DNA of 64,000 nt from assembly GCA_017408915.1 (NCBI GenBank), contig JAFQTS010000020.1, positions 1-64,000 on the forward strand, in the 5' to 3' direction. Every line of letters starts with the position of its first letter. The first letter of the stretch is position 1. A program made the position numbers and the translations under genes. Of the stretch, positions 36,231 to 44,387 are shown in pieces. Under the pieces are notes generated by a model that was not told the DNA's origin, ran no database searches, and was given only the letters and a program-made list of their open reading frames with translations. The DNA is from Oscillospiraceae bacterium (GTDB lineage: Bacteria; Bacillota; Clostridia; Oscillospirales; Oscillospiraceae).

Positions 36231-36261
36231 TTCCCGAAGGTGCATTGCGCACCTTCGGGAA
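36231..36261 (-). terminator. Intercistronic hairpin between binding protein and permease
   Basis: 13-base perfect arms TTCCCGAAGGTGC / GCACCTTCGGGAA, loop ATTGC, without a long T-run. Such hairpins between a binding-protein gene and its permease commonly protect the upstream mRNA or cause partial termination, giving excess binding protein (inference). Confidence 0.65.
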
Positions 36262-36299
36262 GTGAGAAGTTACATAATTATTGATGTAGGATCTAACAA

Positions 36300-37121
36300 T
36301 CAGTCGTTCAGGAACACCAGGTTGACGGGATCGATATCGGGATAGTTGGCAGCGATCTTGGCATAGGTGCCGTTAGCAACCAGCTCTGCCACAGCGGCTT
36401 CCATCTCTGCGCACATCTCAGCGTCACCGGAACGGAAAGCGATACCGTACTCCTCAGCGCCCAGATCCTCGTTGATGATGGTGAAGCCCTCGTTCTCAGC
36501 CACATAAGCGGCGGCCACGGGCATATCCACAAACACGGCGTCAACAGCGTTACCATCCAGATCGGCGAAGCACTTGATGAAGCTATCGGTGGTGCTCAGC
36601 TCGGCGAAGGTAGCAGCCAGAGACTCCAGATCGCCGCCCTCGTTCAGCAGAGCCTCACCGGAGGTACCCAGCTGCACGCTAACAACCTTGCCGGCCAGAT
36701 CAGCGGAAGAAGTGATACCGCTATCGTCCTTCACCAGGATGACCTGAGTGTTGTAGTAGTAGGGAGCGGACAGGACATAGCCGGCTTCCTTCATGCTGTC
36801 GAGGATGGTCATGCCGGACCAGATGCAGTCACACTCCATAGCATCCAGCTGCACCAGCTTCTGATCCCAGTTCACACCGAAGACCTCGAAGTTCCAGCCC
36901 AGCAGCTCGCAAGCGGCCTTGCAGACCTCAACGTCGAAACCGGAGTACTCGCCGTTGTCATCAATGTAGCTGAAGGGAGGATACTCGGGGTCAATGCCCA
37001 TCACGAAGGTCTTGACCTCGTCGCCATCAGCAGCGCCATCATCGGCGGGGGCCTTTTCGCCGCAAGCGGCCAGAGACAGCACCATGACCAGTGCCAGCAT
37101 CATTGCAAAAAACTTTTTCAT
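36300..37121 (-). CDS. Polar amino-acid ABC transporter, substrate-binding lipoprotein
   Basis: 273 residues. Lipoprotein signal MKKFFAMMLALVMVLSLAAC with lipobox LAAC. The SBP family 3 fold is seen in DPEYPPFSYIDDNGEYSGFD (near 45) and YVLSAPYYYNTQVI. First gene of the operon, ATG at 37121 with AAGGAG. Substrate not readable; the linked racemase suggests histidine or a related amino acid. Confidence 0.93.
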   Translation of the reverse strand: MKKFFAMMLALVMVLSLAACGEKAPADDGAADGDEVKTFVMGIDPEYPPFSYIDDNGEYSGFDVEVCKAACELLGWNFEVFGVNWDQKLVQLDAMECDCIWSGMTILDSMKEAGYVLSAPYYYNTQVILVKDDSGITSSADLAGKVVSVQLGTSGEALLNEGGDLESLAATFAELSTTDSFIKCFADLDGNAVDAVFVDMPVAAAYVAENEGFTIINEDLGAEEYGIAFRSGDAEMCAEMEAAVAELVANGTYAKIAANYPDIDPVNLVFLND

Positions 37122-37285
37122 AATTTTCTCCTTTTCTGCTCGTCGCGGTTGTTGCGGCGGCTTTGTTTTATCGTGCTATCACTCTACCACTTTAGCACGC
37201 TAATGTAAAGACTTATAATCAACAAATATCCACGAATATTTCATTTGTTTTTGTGCACCATATACAAACAAGGCTATAGACGCAG

Positions 37286-37314
37286 AAAAAGACGGCGGTT
37301 TACGCCGTCTTTTT
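37286..37314 (-). terminator. rnpB terminator
   Basis: AGACGGCG / CGCCGTCT stem with flanking A/T runs, followed on the minus strand by a T-run, immediately after the RNase P RNA 3' end. Confidence 0.85.
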
Positions 37315-37319
37315 CATAT

Positions 37320-37663
37320 CTGCGAGCTGTTCTATAAGCCGGGTTCTGTCTTGACAGTCATCTATCTAGCCGCCGTGTTGCCACGGCGATCAAGCCACCT
37401 CGGGGACGGTCGGGCCAACCAATGTCCCCATAGCGGTGTTGCTCCGGATAGAGTTTACAGCGATGGGCACTCTCGAGCCATCGGGTGAGCTCTTACCTCA
37501 CCTTTCCACCCTTACCGTACAAAGTACGGCGGTATATCTCTGTTGCACTTTTCCTGAAGTCGCCTTCGGCGGGCGTTACCCGTTATCCTCGCCCTGTGGA
37601 GCCCGGACTTTCCTCATCGGCAGGCTTTCGCCTTTGCCGCCGCGACTGTCTGAACACCTCGCC
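37320..37663 (-). ncRNA. rnpB: RNase P RNA
   Basis: About 344 bases. Read on the minus strand it contains the universal GAGGAAAGTCCGGGCTCC near the 5' end, then GGGTAACGCCCG, the central GGTGAGGTAAGAGCTCACC-like region, and the 3' ACCCGGCTTATAGAACAGC. It looks like a bacterial type A RNA, but I did not fold it. The 5' end is set from the promoter, the 3' end from the terminator. Confidence 0.95.
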
Positions 37664-37668
37664 CGATT

Positions 37669-37697
37669 ATTGTACAAAACTGCAGTCGCCTTGTCAA
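37669..37697 (-). promoter_or_regulatory. rnpB promoter
   Basis: On the minus strand a perfect TTGACA (37692-37697), 17-base spacer, TACAAT (37669-37674). Confidence 0.8.
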
Positions 37698-37799
37698 CAA
37701 AAAGCGCCTCTTTTTCTTTTAATTGTGATATATGCCACAGTAAAACTACCATATCTCGTGGTAGAATAAACCAACACTACTACATAAGGAGGCACAGCT

Positions 37800-38624
37800 A
37801 TGGAATTGGGAAAGAATCTCCTCCCTGAGGATTATGTAGAGCCTACCTGCCCCCTGTGCATGAACGCCGATGCTGTAAAACGCATCCCTTTGCAGCGTGT
37901 GGCGGAGAAATTGGATGAATATATGGGGCGGCAGGATTTTGCTGCTGCACGCCGCCACCTCACCTACTGGCTGGCGGAGGCGGAAAGCTGCGGAGATCGC
38001 CGCGGAATGTTTGGCGTGCACAGTGAATGGATGGGTTTTTGCCGTAAGATGGGCGAGGGCGAAGAGGCCATCTCCCACGCTAAGGCCGCAATGGCACTGG
38101 TGGACGAAGTAGGCGCTGAATCGGTGGCGGCGGCTACCATTTATATTAATGCCGCTACGGTGTATCAGGCCTTCTCTCAGCCTACGGCAGCGCTGCCTCT
38201 TTTTGAGCGGGCACAGGCTATCTATCACCGCGAACTCTCCCCTACCGATGATCGCGTCGGCGGACTCTATAATAACATGGCACTGACCCTTGTTTCCTTG
38301 GGGCGTTACGGCGAGGCGTATGAGCTCTATAAAAAAGCGTTGGAGATCATGGCACACGCTGAAAACGGCGCGTTGGAGCAGGCCATCACCTATTTGAATA
38401 TGGCCAACGCTGTGGAAGCAGAGCACGGTCTTGAAAAAGCCGAGGCAAAAATCAGCCAGTATCTTGACAAGGCGGCAGATCTGCTGGATACCCCTTCCCT
38501 GCCCCGCAACGGCTACTACGCCTTCGTGTGCGAAAAATGTGCCCCTACCTTTGATTACTACGGGTTCTTCCTGTATGCCAACGACTTGAAGGAGAGAGCG
38601 AGGGAGATCTATGAACGGCCTTGA
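37800..38624 (+). CDS. Tetratricopeptide-repeat protein
   Basis: 274 residues, function unknown. The N-terminus has a CPLC pair (residues 18-21). Residues from about 45 to 235 are helical repeats with TPR-like spacing (AAATIYINAATVYQAF, GGLYNNMALTLVSLGRYGEA, AITYLNMANAVEAE). No signal peptide. ATG at 37800 after AAGGAGG. Its end overlaps the DUF4037 gene by 14 bases, so the two are coupled. An inverted repeat CTACCA-N7-TGGTAG lies about 40 bases upstream near the likely promoter. Confidence 0.85.
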   Translation: MELGKNLLPEDYVEPTCPLCMNADAVKRIPLQRVAEKLDEYMGRQDFAAARRHLTYWLAEAESCGDRRGMFGVHSEWMGFCRKMGEGEEAISHAKAAMALVDEVGAESVAAATIYINAATVYQAFSQPTAALPLFERAQAIYHRELSPTDDRVGGLYNNMALTLVSLGRYGEAYELYKKALEIMAHAENGALEQAITYLNMANAVEAEHGLEKAEAKISQYLDKAADLLDTPSLPRNGYYAFVCEKCAPTFDYYGFFLYANDLKERAREIYERP

Positions 38625-39552
38625 ACTGAGCCGCGCCTTTTATGAAGCGTACGGCAAACCCATGTTGGAGGAGCAATTCCCCCAGCTGCTACCTCTGTTG
38701 GCGGTGGGACTCTTCGGCAGCGGTTCGGAGTGCTTCGGATATGACGATGAGACCTCCCGTGACCACGATTTTGAGCCTGCCTTCTGCCTCTTCCTGCCCG
38801 ATGAGGATATCGTAGATCGCCGCACGGCCTTCCTCTTAGAGCGGGCTTACGCCAAGCTGCCGCGGGAATTTAAGGGCCTTCTTCGCAGCCTCACCGCCCC
38901 TGTTGGCGGCCCACGCCACGGTGTACTGCGGACGAGGGAGTTCTTTTCTCAGAAAATTGGCAGCGCAGAGGGCACATTACGCCTTGAGGACTGGCTGCGC
39001 GTGCCAGAATATGCGCTGGCAGAGTGCTGCAACGGCGAGCTTTTCTTCGATAACTACGGCGAAGTCACCGCTATTCGTCAGCATTTGGCGGTCTATCCCC
39101 ATGATGTACGGTGCAAAAAGCTGGCGGGCCAACTGCTGCTGATGGTACAGGCGGGACAGTATAACTATCCCCGCTGCCTCGCCCACGGCGAAACGGCGGC
39201 GGCACAGCTGGCGGTCAACGAGTTCGTCAACGCTGCCTTGGCGGTGATCTTCCTGCTGAATGGACGGTATCTCCCCTTCTATAAGTGGCAATTTCGTGCC
39301 TTGCGTGAGCTGCCTATCTTAGGTGACAGCGGGCGGGTGTTGGAATATCTCCTCTGCACCCCCAACGACGAGGACACGGCACAGGAAAAGCAGGAGCTGA
39401 TCGAGGAGTTGGCAAGCAAGGTTATCACCGCACTGCAGGAGCAGCAGCTTACCGATGCCATCTGCGGCGATTTGGAAAAGCACGCCTACTCCGTCAACGA
39501 TCGAATTGGAAATGCTGAACTGAGAAACGCCCATATTTTAATGACAATATAG
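38611..39552 (+). CDS. DUF4037 protein, nucleotidyltransferase-like
   Basis: 313 residues. The segment GLFGSGSECFGYDDETSR plus DHDFE (residues 34-54) fits the polymerase-beta nucleotidyltransferase pattern hG(G/S)x(9-13)Dh(D/E)h: G36-S37, then D51-H52-D53. The C-terminal half is mostly helical, with a shape similar to the helical domain of other MNT-type enzymes (inference). The substrate is unknown; possibilities include nucleotidylating a protein, RNA or small molecule. It is paired with and overlaps the TPR gene, suggesting a complex. Confidence 0.85.
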   Translation: MNGLELSRAFYEAYGKPMLEEQFPQLLPLLAVGLFGSGSECFGYDDETSRDHDFEPAFCLFLPDEDIVDRRTAFLLERAYAKLPREFKGLLRSLTAPVGGPRHGVLRTREFFSQKIGSAEGTLRLEDWLRVPEYALAECCNGELFFDNYGEVTAIRQHLAVYPHDVRCKKLAGQLLLMVQAGQYNYPRCLAHGETAAAQLAVNEFVNAALAVIFLLNGRYLPFYKWQFRALRELPILGDSGRVLEYLLCTPNDEDTAQEKQELIEELASKVITALQEQQLTDAICGDLEKHAYSVNDRIGNAELRNAHILMTI

Positions 39553-39556
39553 CATT

Positions 39557-39584
39557 AGAGAGATCCTTCGGGGTCTCTCTTTCT
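39557..39584 (+). terminator. Terminator of the TPR-DUF4037 pair
   Basis: AGAGAGATCC / GGGTCTCTCT stem (one wobble) with TTCG tetraloop, then TTCT. Confidence 0.75.
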
Positions 39585-39632
39585 GTTTTCTTGGAAATTT
39601 ACATATTTTTCAAAAGATTCTCAGATTTATCG

Positions 39633-39661
39633 TTGAGATTTCTGTTGGAAGGGTGTATAAT
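39633..39661 (+). promoter_or_regulatory. Sortase gene promoter
   Basis: TTGAGA (39633-39638), 17-base spacer, TATAAT (39656-39661). Confidence 0.75.
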
Positions 39662-39744
39662 ATTTTAGAAAATTTTTGGATAATTCAGGAGACTTCTCCA
39701 ATATTATACAAGGAGTATCCCTCGAAATAAAGGAGCTTTACGGA

Positions 39745-40668
39745 ATGAAAAAGAAGAACACCATGTTCACCGCTATTGCCAATCGCGTGATCATTGCCAT
39801 TCTGCTTTGTGTGATGACCTTCTCGATTGCGAAAATCGTTACCTATTTTGACGAAAAGGCTGCATCCGATCAGATGCAGAACGATATTCTTCACGAACAT
39901 GTCACGCCTAACACGCCTCAGCCCGACGATTCCGTTGCGTCCGAAGACGAGGAAGCCCCTGTTGAGCCTGTCGTTCCTGAGGTAGAAGAGGCTCCCGATG
40001 AGTCTGCCGCTACTGAGGATGAGACGGCCAACGAGGAAGAGGCCCCTTCTACCCCCGCTGTTTCCCAATCTCCCGTGAGCACCGGCGGCTCTGCTGTGCA
40101 GTATACTGACGGTTCTGACGGCGTTACGGTGGATTTTGCGTCGCTGACCGCCAGATATCCCGATGTTGTGGCCTATATTTATGGCCCCGGCACAAAGATC
40201 CAGTATCCTGTCGCTTACGACAGCACCACCAATGATTACTACCTGAATCGTGATCTGGACGGTGTGCCCAACGCCAACGGCAGTATCTTCATCGAGCATC
40301 TGAATGAGCCCAACTTCTCTGACCACAACACCATTCTCTATGGTCATCACATGAAGTCCGGTCTTATGTTTGCCGGTCTTGTGAAGTACAAAGATCCTTC
40401 TTATTACAGCAGTCATCCCTATTTCTACATCTACACACCCAGCCAGAATTATCGATTGGATCTGTATGCAGGCTTTGTCTGCGCTCATGACGACGAGGTA
40501 TTTGCCACAGCCCTTACCCAGTCTCAGCTGCAGAACATGGCTGCCAAATCTACCTTCCGTTCCAACATTGGTACTCCTACCGGAAATGTGGTAACGCTGT
40601 GCACCTGCTCCTACGAGTTCGATAATGCCCGCTATGTCATGGTGGGTGAACTTGTTCCCATCAGTTAA
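39745..40668 (+). CDS. srtB: Class B sortase
   Basis: 307 residues. N-terminal membrane anchor (ANRVIIAILLCVMTFSIAKIV), then about 75 residues rich in Glu, Pro and Ala (EEAPVEPVVPEVEEAP), then the sortase B fold. The catalytic His is in LYGHHM, the Cys in TLCTCSY and the Arg in ARYVMVGEL. Transpeptidase joining surface proteins to the wall. ATG at 39745 after AAAGGAG. The acidic stalk is long for this class. No protein with an NPQTN- or LPXTG-like signal is in the window, so its substrate lies elsewhere. Confidence 0.93.
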   Translation: MKKKNTMFTAIANRVIIAILLCVMTFSIAKIVTYFDEKAASDQMQNDILHEHVTPNTPQPDDSVASEDEEAPVEPVVPEVEEAPDESAATEDETANEEEAPSTPAVSQSPVSTGGSAVQYTDGSDGVTVDFASLTARYPDVVAYIYGPGTKIQYPVAYDSTTNDYYLNRDLDGVPNANGSIFIEHLNEPNFSDHNTILYGHHMKSGLMFAGLVKYKDPSYYSSHPYFYIYTPSQNYRLDLYAGFVCAHDDEVFATALTQSQLQNMAAKSTFRSNIGTPTGNVVTLCTCSYEFDNARYVMVGELVPIS

Positions 40669-40686
40669 TGGCGATCATACCTGCAA

Positions 40687-40714
40687 AAAGAGAGCCGCGA
40701 GGCTCTCTTTTTTC
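40687..40714 (+). terminator. Sortase gene terminator
   Basis: AAAGAGAGCC / GGCTCTCTTT stem with GCGA loop and T-run. Confidence 0.88.
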
Positions 40715-40726
40715 TTTTCTCAGAAA

Positions 40727-40759
40727 AGAAAAAAATCCCGTCCTTGCGGACGGGATTTT
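40727..40759 (-). terminator. rpsU terminator
   Basis: AAAATCCCGTCC / GGACGGGATTTT stem with TTGC loop; on the minus strand a T-run follows. It is back to back with the sortase terminator. Confidence 0.88.
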
Positions 40760-40768
40760 CTTTACGCA

Positions 40769-40954
40769 TTAATAATAACGCTTGTTGCGGTTCTTGCGGG
40801 CAGCCTCGGACTTCTTGCGACGCTTGACGCTGGGGCTCTCATAGCACTCGCGACGACGCACTTCAGCCACGATACCGGCCTTAGCGCAGCTTCTCTTGAA
40901 ACGCTTCAGGGCGCTATCCAGGCTCTCGCCTTCCTTGACATGAACTTCGGACAT
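40769..40954 (-). CDS. rpsU: 30S ribosomal protein S21
   Basis: 61 residues. N-terminus [19 protein letters not shown] and basic C-terminus [20 protein letters not shown] at 40954 after GGAGGGAGG. Own promoter at 41038-41066. Confidence 0.97.
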   Translation of the reverse strand: MSEVHVKEGESLDSALKRFKRSCAKAGIVAEVRRRECYESPSVKRRKKSEAARKNRNKRYY

Positions 40955-41037
40955 CTATTCTTTCCCTCCCTCCGATGTACCCGGCTATTTCCAGGGCACT
41001 CTTTAAGAGCCATCTAAATTATGACTTAACAGATGAT

Positions 41038-41066
41038 ATTATACTTATCTGTCCTATCGTTGTCAA
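41038..41066 (-). promoter_or_regulatory. rpsU promoter
   Basis: On the minus strand a perfect TTGACA (41061-41066), 17-base spacer, TATAAT (41038-41043). It lies right after the leuS stop; no clear leuS terminator is seen, so leuS readthrough into rpsU is possible. Confidence 0.85.
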
Positions 41067-41096
41067 GACTTTTTTCGCATTTCTGCGTTTTTTCGA

Positions 41097-43607
41097 TTAC
41101 TTTGCGGGCTTGACGATCAAGTTGACCAGCTTATTCTTCACGAGAATGGTCTTGACCACCTGCATACCCTCGGTAGCCTTCTTCACGCGCTCCTGCTCCA
41201 TAGCGGCGGCAACGACGGTAGCCTCGTCGCTGTCGGTGGGAACGATGACGGTGCCGCGGAGCTTACCGTTGATCTGCACGGCCATCTCCACCTGCGCGTC
41301 GATGGTCTTGCTCTCATCGTACTCGGGCCAGGACATCTGCATAGCCATCTTGCCGTGCTTGGCGGCAAAGCCCATGTTCTCCCACATCTCCTCTGCCATG
41401 TGAGGCACGAAGGGGCTGAGGAGCTGGATCAGCACTTCCAGATCGCCGCGGCTGAGACCCTTGGCGTAGAACTCGTTCACCAGCGTCATGAGGGCGGCGA
41501 TGGCGGTGTTCATCTTCAGCTCGTCGATATCGGAGCCCACCTTCTTGATGGTCTTGTGAACAGAGGCCATATTGGCAGCGGAGATACCCTCTTCATCAGA
41601 GACCATATCCTGCAGGTTGAAGCAGCGGTCGAGGAAGCGCTTAGAGCCCTTCACGGCCTCGTCAGACCAGGCAGCAGTCTTTTCAAAGTCACCGATGAAC
41701 ATGATATACAGACGCATGGTATCGGCGCCGTAGGCCTTGATAACATCGTCGGGGTTCACCACGTTGCCCAAGGACTTGGACATCTTGACGGCGGGGCGGG
41801 TAGCCATAGAGCCGTACTTCTCGATCAGAGCCTGCTTCTCCTCCTCGGTGTCCACGTTGCCGATATAGTTGGGGTTCTTACCCAGGATCATGCCGTGGCT
41901 GGTGCGCTTGGCATAGGGCTCCTTGGTGTGGACAACGCCGATGTCATAGAGGAACTTGTGCCAGAAACGGCTGTAGAGCAGGTGCAGCGTGGTATGCTCC
42001 ATACCGCCGTTGTACCAATCCACGGGACCCCAATACTCCTCTGCCTCCTTGGAGACAAACTCGGTATCGTTATGGGGATCCATATAGCGCAGATAGTACC
42101 AGCAGGAACCGGCCCAGTTGGGCATGGTGTCGGTCTCACGGTTGGCGGGGCCGCCGCACTTGGGACAAGTGGTCTTGACCCAGTCGGTCATCTTAGCCAG
42201 GGGGCTCTCGCCGTCGTCGGTGGGCTCGTAGCTCTCCACGTTGGGCAGCAGCAGGGGCAGCTCGCTCTCATCCAGAGGCACCCAGCCGCACTTGGGGCAA
42301 TCCACCAGAGGAATGGGCTCGCCCCAGTAACGCTGACGGGTAAAGACCCAGTCGCGGAGCTTGAAATTGACCTTCTCCTTGCCCCAGCCGTGCTCAACGG
42401 CATAGTCGCGCATGGCGGGGATGGCATCCTTAACGGTCATGCCGTTGAGGAACTCGGAGTTCACCATGATGCCGGTGTCATCCTTCAACACGAAGGCTTC
42501 CTTGGTGATGTCGCCGCCCTTGACCACCTCAATGATGGGCAGACCGAACTTGGTAGCGAACTCCCAGTCGCGCTGGTCATGACCGGGCACACCCATGACG
42601 ATACCGGTACCGTAGCCCATGAGGACGTAGTCGGAGACGAACATGGGGATGGCCTTGCCATTGATGGGGTTATAGATCTCGATGCCCTCGAGACGGACAC
42701 CGGTCTTATCCTTATTCAGCTCACCGCGCTCGAAGTCGGACTTGCGGGAAGCGGCCAGACGATACTCAGCCACCTCGTCCCAGTTGCCGATCTGATCCTT
42801 CCACTTCTCCAGCAGGGGATGCTCGGGAGAGATGACCATGTAGGTGACACCGAAGATGGTGTCCACACGGGTGGTGTAGACGGTCACATCGTCGCCGGTG
42901 TTGGTCTTGAAGGTAGCGTCCGTACCGTAGGAACGGCCGATCCAGTTCTTCTGCTGCACCTTGACGCGCTCGATGTAATCGAGGTCGTCCAGATCATCGA
43001 TGAGGCGATCAGCGTACTTGGTGATGGCCAGCATCCACTGGCTCTTCTCCTTACGCACCACCTCGCCGCCGCAGCGCTCGCACTTACCTTCCACCACTTC
43101 CTCGTTGGCGAGGCCGACCTTACAGCTGGTGCACCAGTTGATGGGCATGGTGGTCTTGTAAGCAAGGCCCTTCTTGTACATCTGCAGGAAGATCCACTGG
43201 GTCCACTTGTAGTACTTAGGATCGGTAGTGTCCACCACGCGGTCCCAATCGAAGCCGTAACCCAGCATCTTCAGCTGACGGGTGAAGTTGGCGATATTGT
43301 CCTTGGTGACGATTGCAGGATGGATGTGGTTCTTGATGGCGAAGTTCTCCGTAGGCAGACCGAAGGCATCGTAACCAATGGGGAACAGCACGTTGTAGCC
43401 ATTCATGCGCTTTTTACGGCTGACAATGTCAATGGCGGTGAAGGGACGAGGATGTCCCACGTGCAGACCTGCGGCACTGGGGTAAGGGAACTCGATGAGG
43501 CCATAGAACTTGGGACGCGTCGTATCGCCGGTAATGGCGGCATAGGGCTTGGACACTTCCCAGCGGTCCTGCCACTTCTTTTCAATAGCGGCAAAATCGT
43601 AATGCAT
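41097..43607 (-). CDS. leuS: Leucyl-tRNA synthetase
   Basis: 836 residues. Class I synthetase. HIGH-type motif [11 protein letters not shown] near residue 48, [13 protein letters not shown], the editing domain near 220-420, and [14 protein letters not shown] near 600. ATG at 43607 after AAGGAG. Controlled by a T-box leader. Confidence 0.98.
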   Translation of the reverse strand: MHYDFAAIEKKWQDRWEVSKPYAAITGDTTRPKFYGLIEFPYPSAAGLHVGHPRPFTAIDIVSRKKRMNGYNVLFPIGYDAFGLPTENFAIKNHIHPAIVTKDNIANFTRQLKMLGYGFDWDRVVDTTDPKYYKWTQWIFLQMYKKGLAYKTTMPINWCTSCKVGLANEEVVEGKCERCGGEVVRKEKSQWMLAITKYADRLIDDLDDLDYIERVKVQQKNWIGRSYGTDATFKTNTGDDVTVYTTRVDTIFGVTYMVISPEHPLLEKWKDQIGNWDEVAEYRLAASRKSDFERGELNKDKTGVRLEGIEIYNPINGKAIPMFVSDYVLMGYGTGIVMGVPGHDQRDWEFATKFGLPIIEVVKGGDITKEAFVLKDDTGIMVNSEFLNGMTVKDAIPAMRDYAVEHGWGKEKVNFKLRDWVFTRQRYWGEPIPLVDCPKCGWVPLDESELPLLLPNVESYEPTDDGESPLAKMTDWVKTTCPKCGGPANRETDTMPNWAGSCWYYLRYMDPHNDTEFVSKEAEEYWGPVDWYNGGMEHTTLHLLYSRFWHKFLYDIGVVHTKEPYAKRTSHGMILGKNPNYIGNVDTEEEKQALIEKYGSMATRPAVKMSKSLGNVVNPDDVIKAYGADTMRLYIMFIGDFEKTAAWSDEAVKGSKRFLDRCFNLQDMVSDEEGISAANMASVHKTIKKVGSDIDELKMNTAIAALMTLVNEFYAKGLSRGDLEVLIQLLSPFVPHMAEEMWENMGFAAKHGKMAMQMSWPEYDESKTIDAQVEMAVQINGKLRGTVIVPTDSDEATVVAAAMEQERVKKATEGMQVVKTILVKNKLVNLIVKPAK

Positions 43608-43650
43608 AGTGTTTTTCTCCTTCTATGATAAGTTTTTTGCAGTCAAAAAA

Positions 43651-43915
43651 ATAAAAAACGCCTCCGACCGCACAAGCGCGGTCAGGGACGTTGAAAACGC
43701 GGTACCACCCTGATTCAGCCACAGTGTCACCACCATAGCTCTCATTCCCTCTCACAATAAGAGGCGCACAGATAACGGCTGCACATTCCGTCCCACCCTG
43801 TTCAGATGGAAAGCTCCGGGGCCAGTATAGCGAAGCGCTCCCATCGGCTTGCACCAACCGCCGACTCTCTTAAGGTGACGCTGCTCCGTCTTTTTCCCTT
43901 CATCGCCTTTATCAA
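43651..43915 (-). promoter_or_regulatory. T-box riboswitch leader of leuS
   Basis: T-box element GGTGGTACCGCG at about 43699-43710 (minus strand), followed by a terminator with stem at 43657-43693 and T-run. Stem I begins GCGATGAAGGGAAA near 43905, with AGAGAGTCGGCGGTTGGTG downstream. The specifier candidate CTG (43823-43825) stands immediately before GCCCCGGAGC, exactly where valS has GTC. Confidence 0.9.
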
Positions 43916-43928
43916 AATAGCTTCGTAA

Positions 43929-43957
43929 ATTATACTCACTTCTCCCCTGTTTGTCAA
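43929..43957 (-). promoter_or_regulatory. leuS promoter
   Basis: On the minus strand a perfect TTGACA (43952-43957), 17-base spacer, TATAAT (43929-43934). Confidence 0.85.
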
Positions 43958-44016
43958 GGTTTTTTCACCGTTACGCCGTCCATCTCATATACTAAGTAGT
44001 GATAGGAGGTATCACT

Positions 44017-44385
44017 ATGACAACTCAGCCCTTTTCTCCGCCGCAGCAGGAGTTTGGTACGCTGCGATTACAGGTAAGCACGGCGCTGGGCGCTTTTCCC
44101 GTTCCCAACGCCGTTATTGAAGTCCTCTCAGAAAACGGCGGTACGCTCCTCTACCGCGGCACTACCGACCAAAGCGGCATTGCCGATGGCCTTGCCCTGC
44201 CTGCCAAGCCAAGGGAGGCATCCCAAAACGCAGCAACTGCTCCCGACAGTGCAGCGCGGTATATTGTCAACATCACCCATCCCGCTTTCGTGCCCCAAAC
44301 CCACCCCGTGTCACTCTATACGGAAATTAAAACCATCCTCCCTGTAGTTCTTATCCCCATTCTGCCCAACGGAAGGAGGTCGTAA
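44017..44385 (+). CDS. Small carboxypeptidase-regulatory-like protein
   Basis: 122 residues. The layout (FGTLRLQVSTALGAFPVPNA, an extended VIEVLSENGGTLLYRGTTDQ, then ITHPAFVPQ) is the beta-sandwich of the carboxypeptidase-regulatory-like type. No signal peptide. ATG at 44017 after AGGAGG. It sits 2 bases before the SpoIID-like gene, so the two are coupled and likely act together at the wall. A CATATACT element just upstream resembles a sigma E -10, but no matching -35 was clear. Confidence 0.75.
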   Translation: MTTQPFSPPQQEFGTLRLQVSTALGAFPVPNAVIEVLSENGGTLLYRGTTDQSGIADGLALPAKPREASQNAATAPDSAARYIVNITHPAFVPQTHPVSLYTEIKTILPVVLIPILPNGRRS

Positions 44386-44387
44386 CC

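Noticed and set aside
41069..41096. Short CGCA-GAAA-TGCG hairpin as leuS terminator
   Set aside because: A 4-base stem without a proper U-run on the leuS strand is too weak.
41355..43628. 757-codon open frame on the plus strand opposite leuS
   Set aside because: Antisense shadow; leuS motifs are certain on the other strand and the composition is His/Gly/Leu-rich noise.
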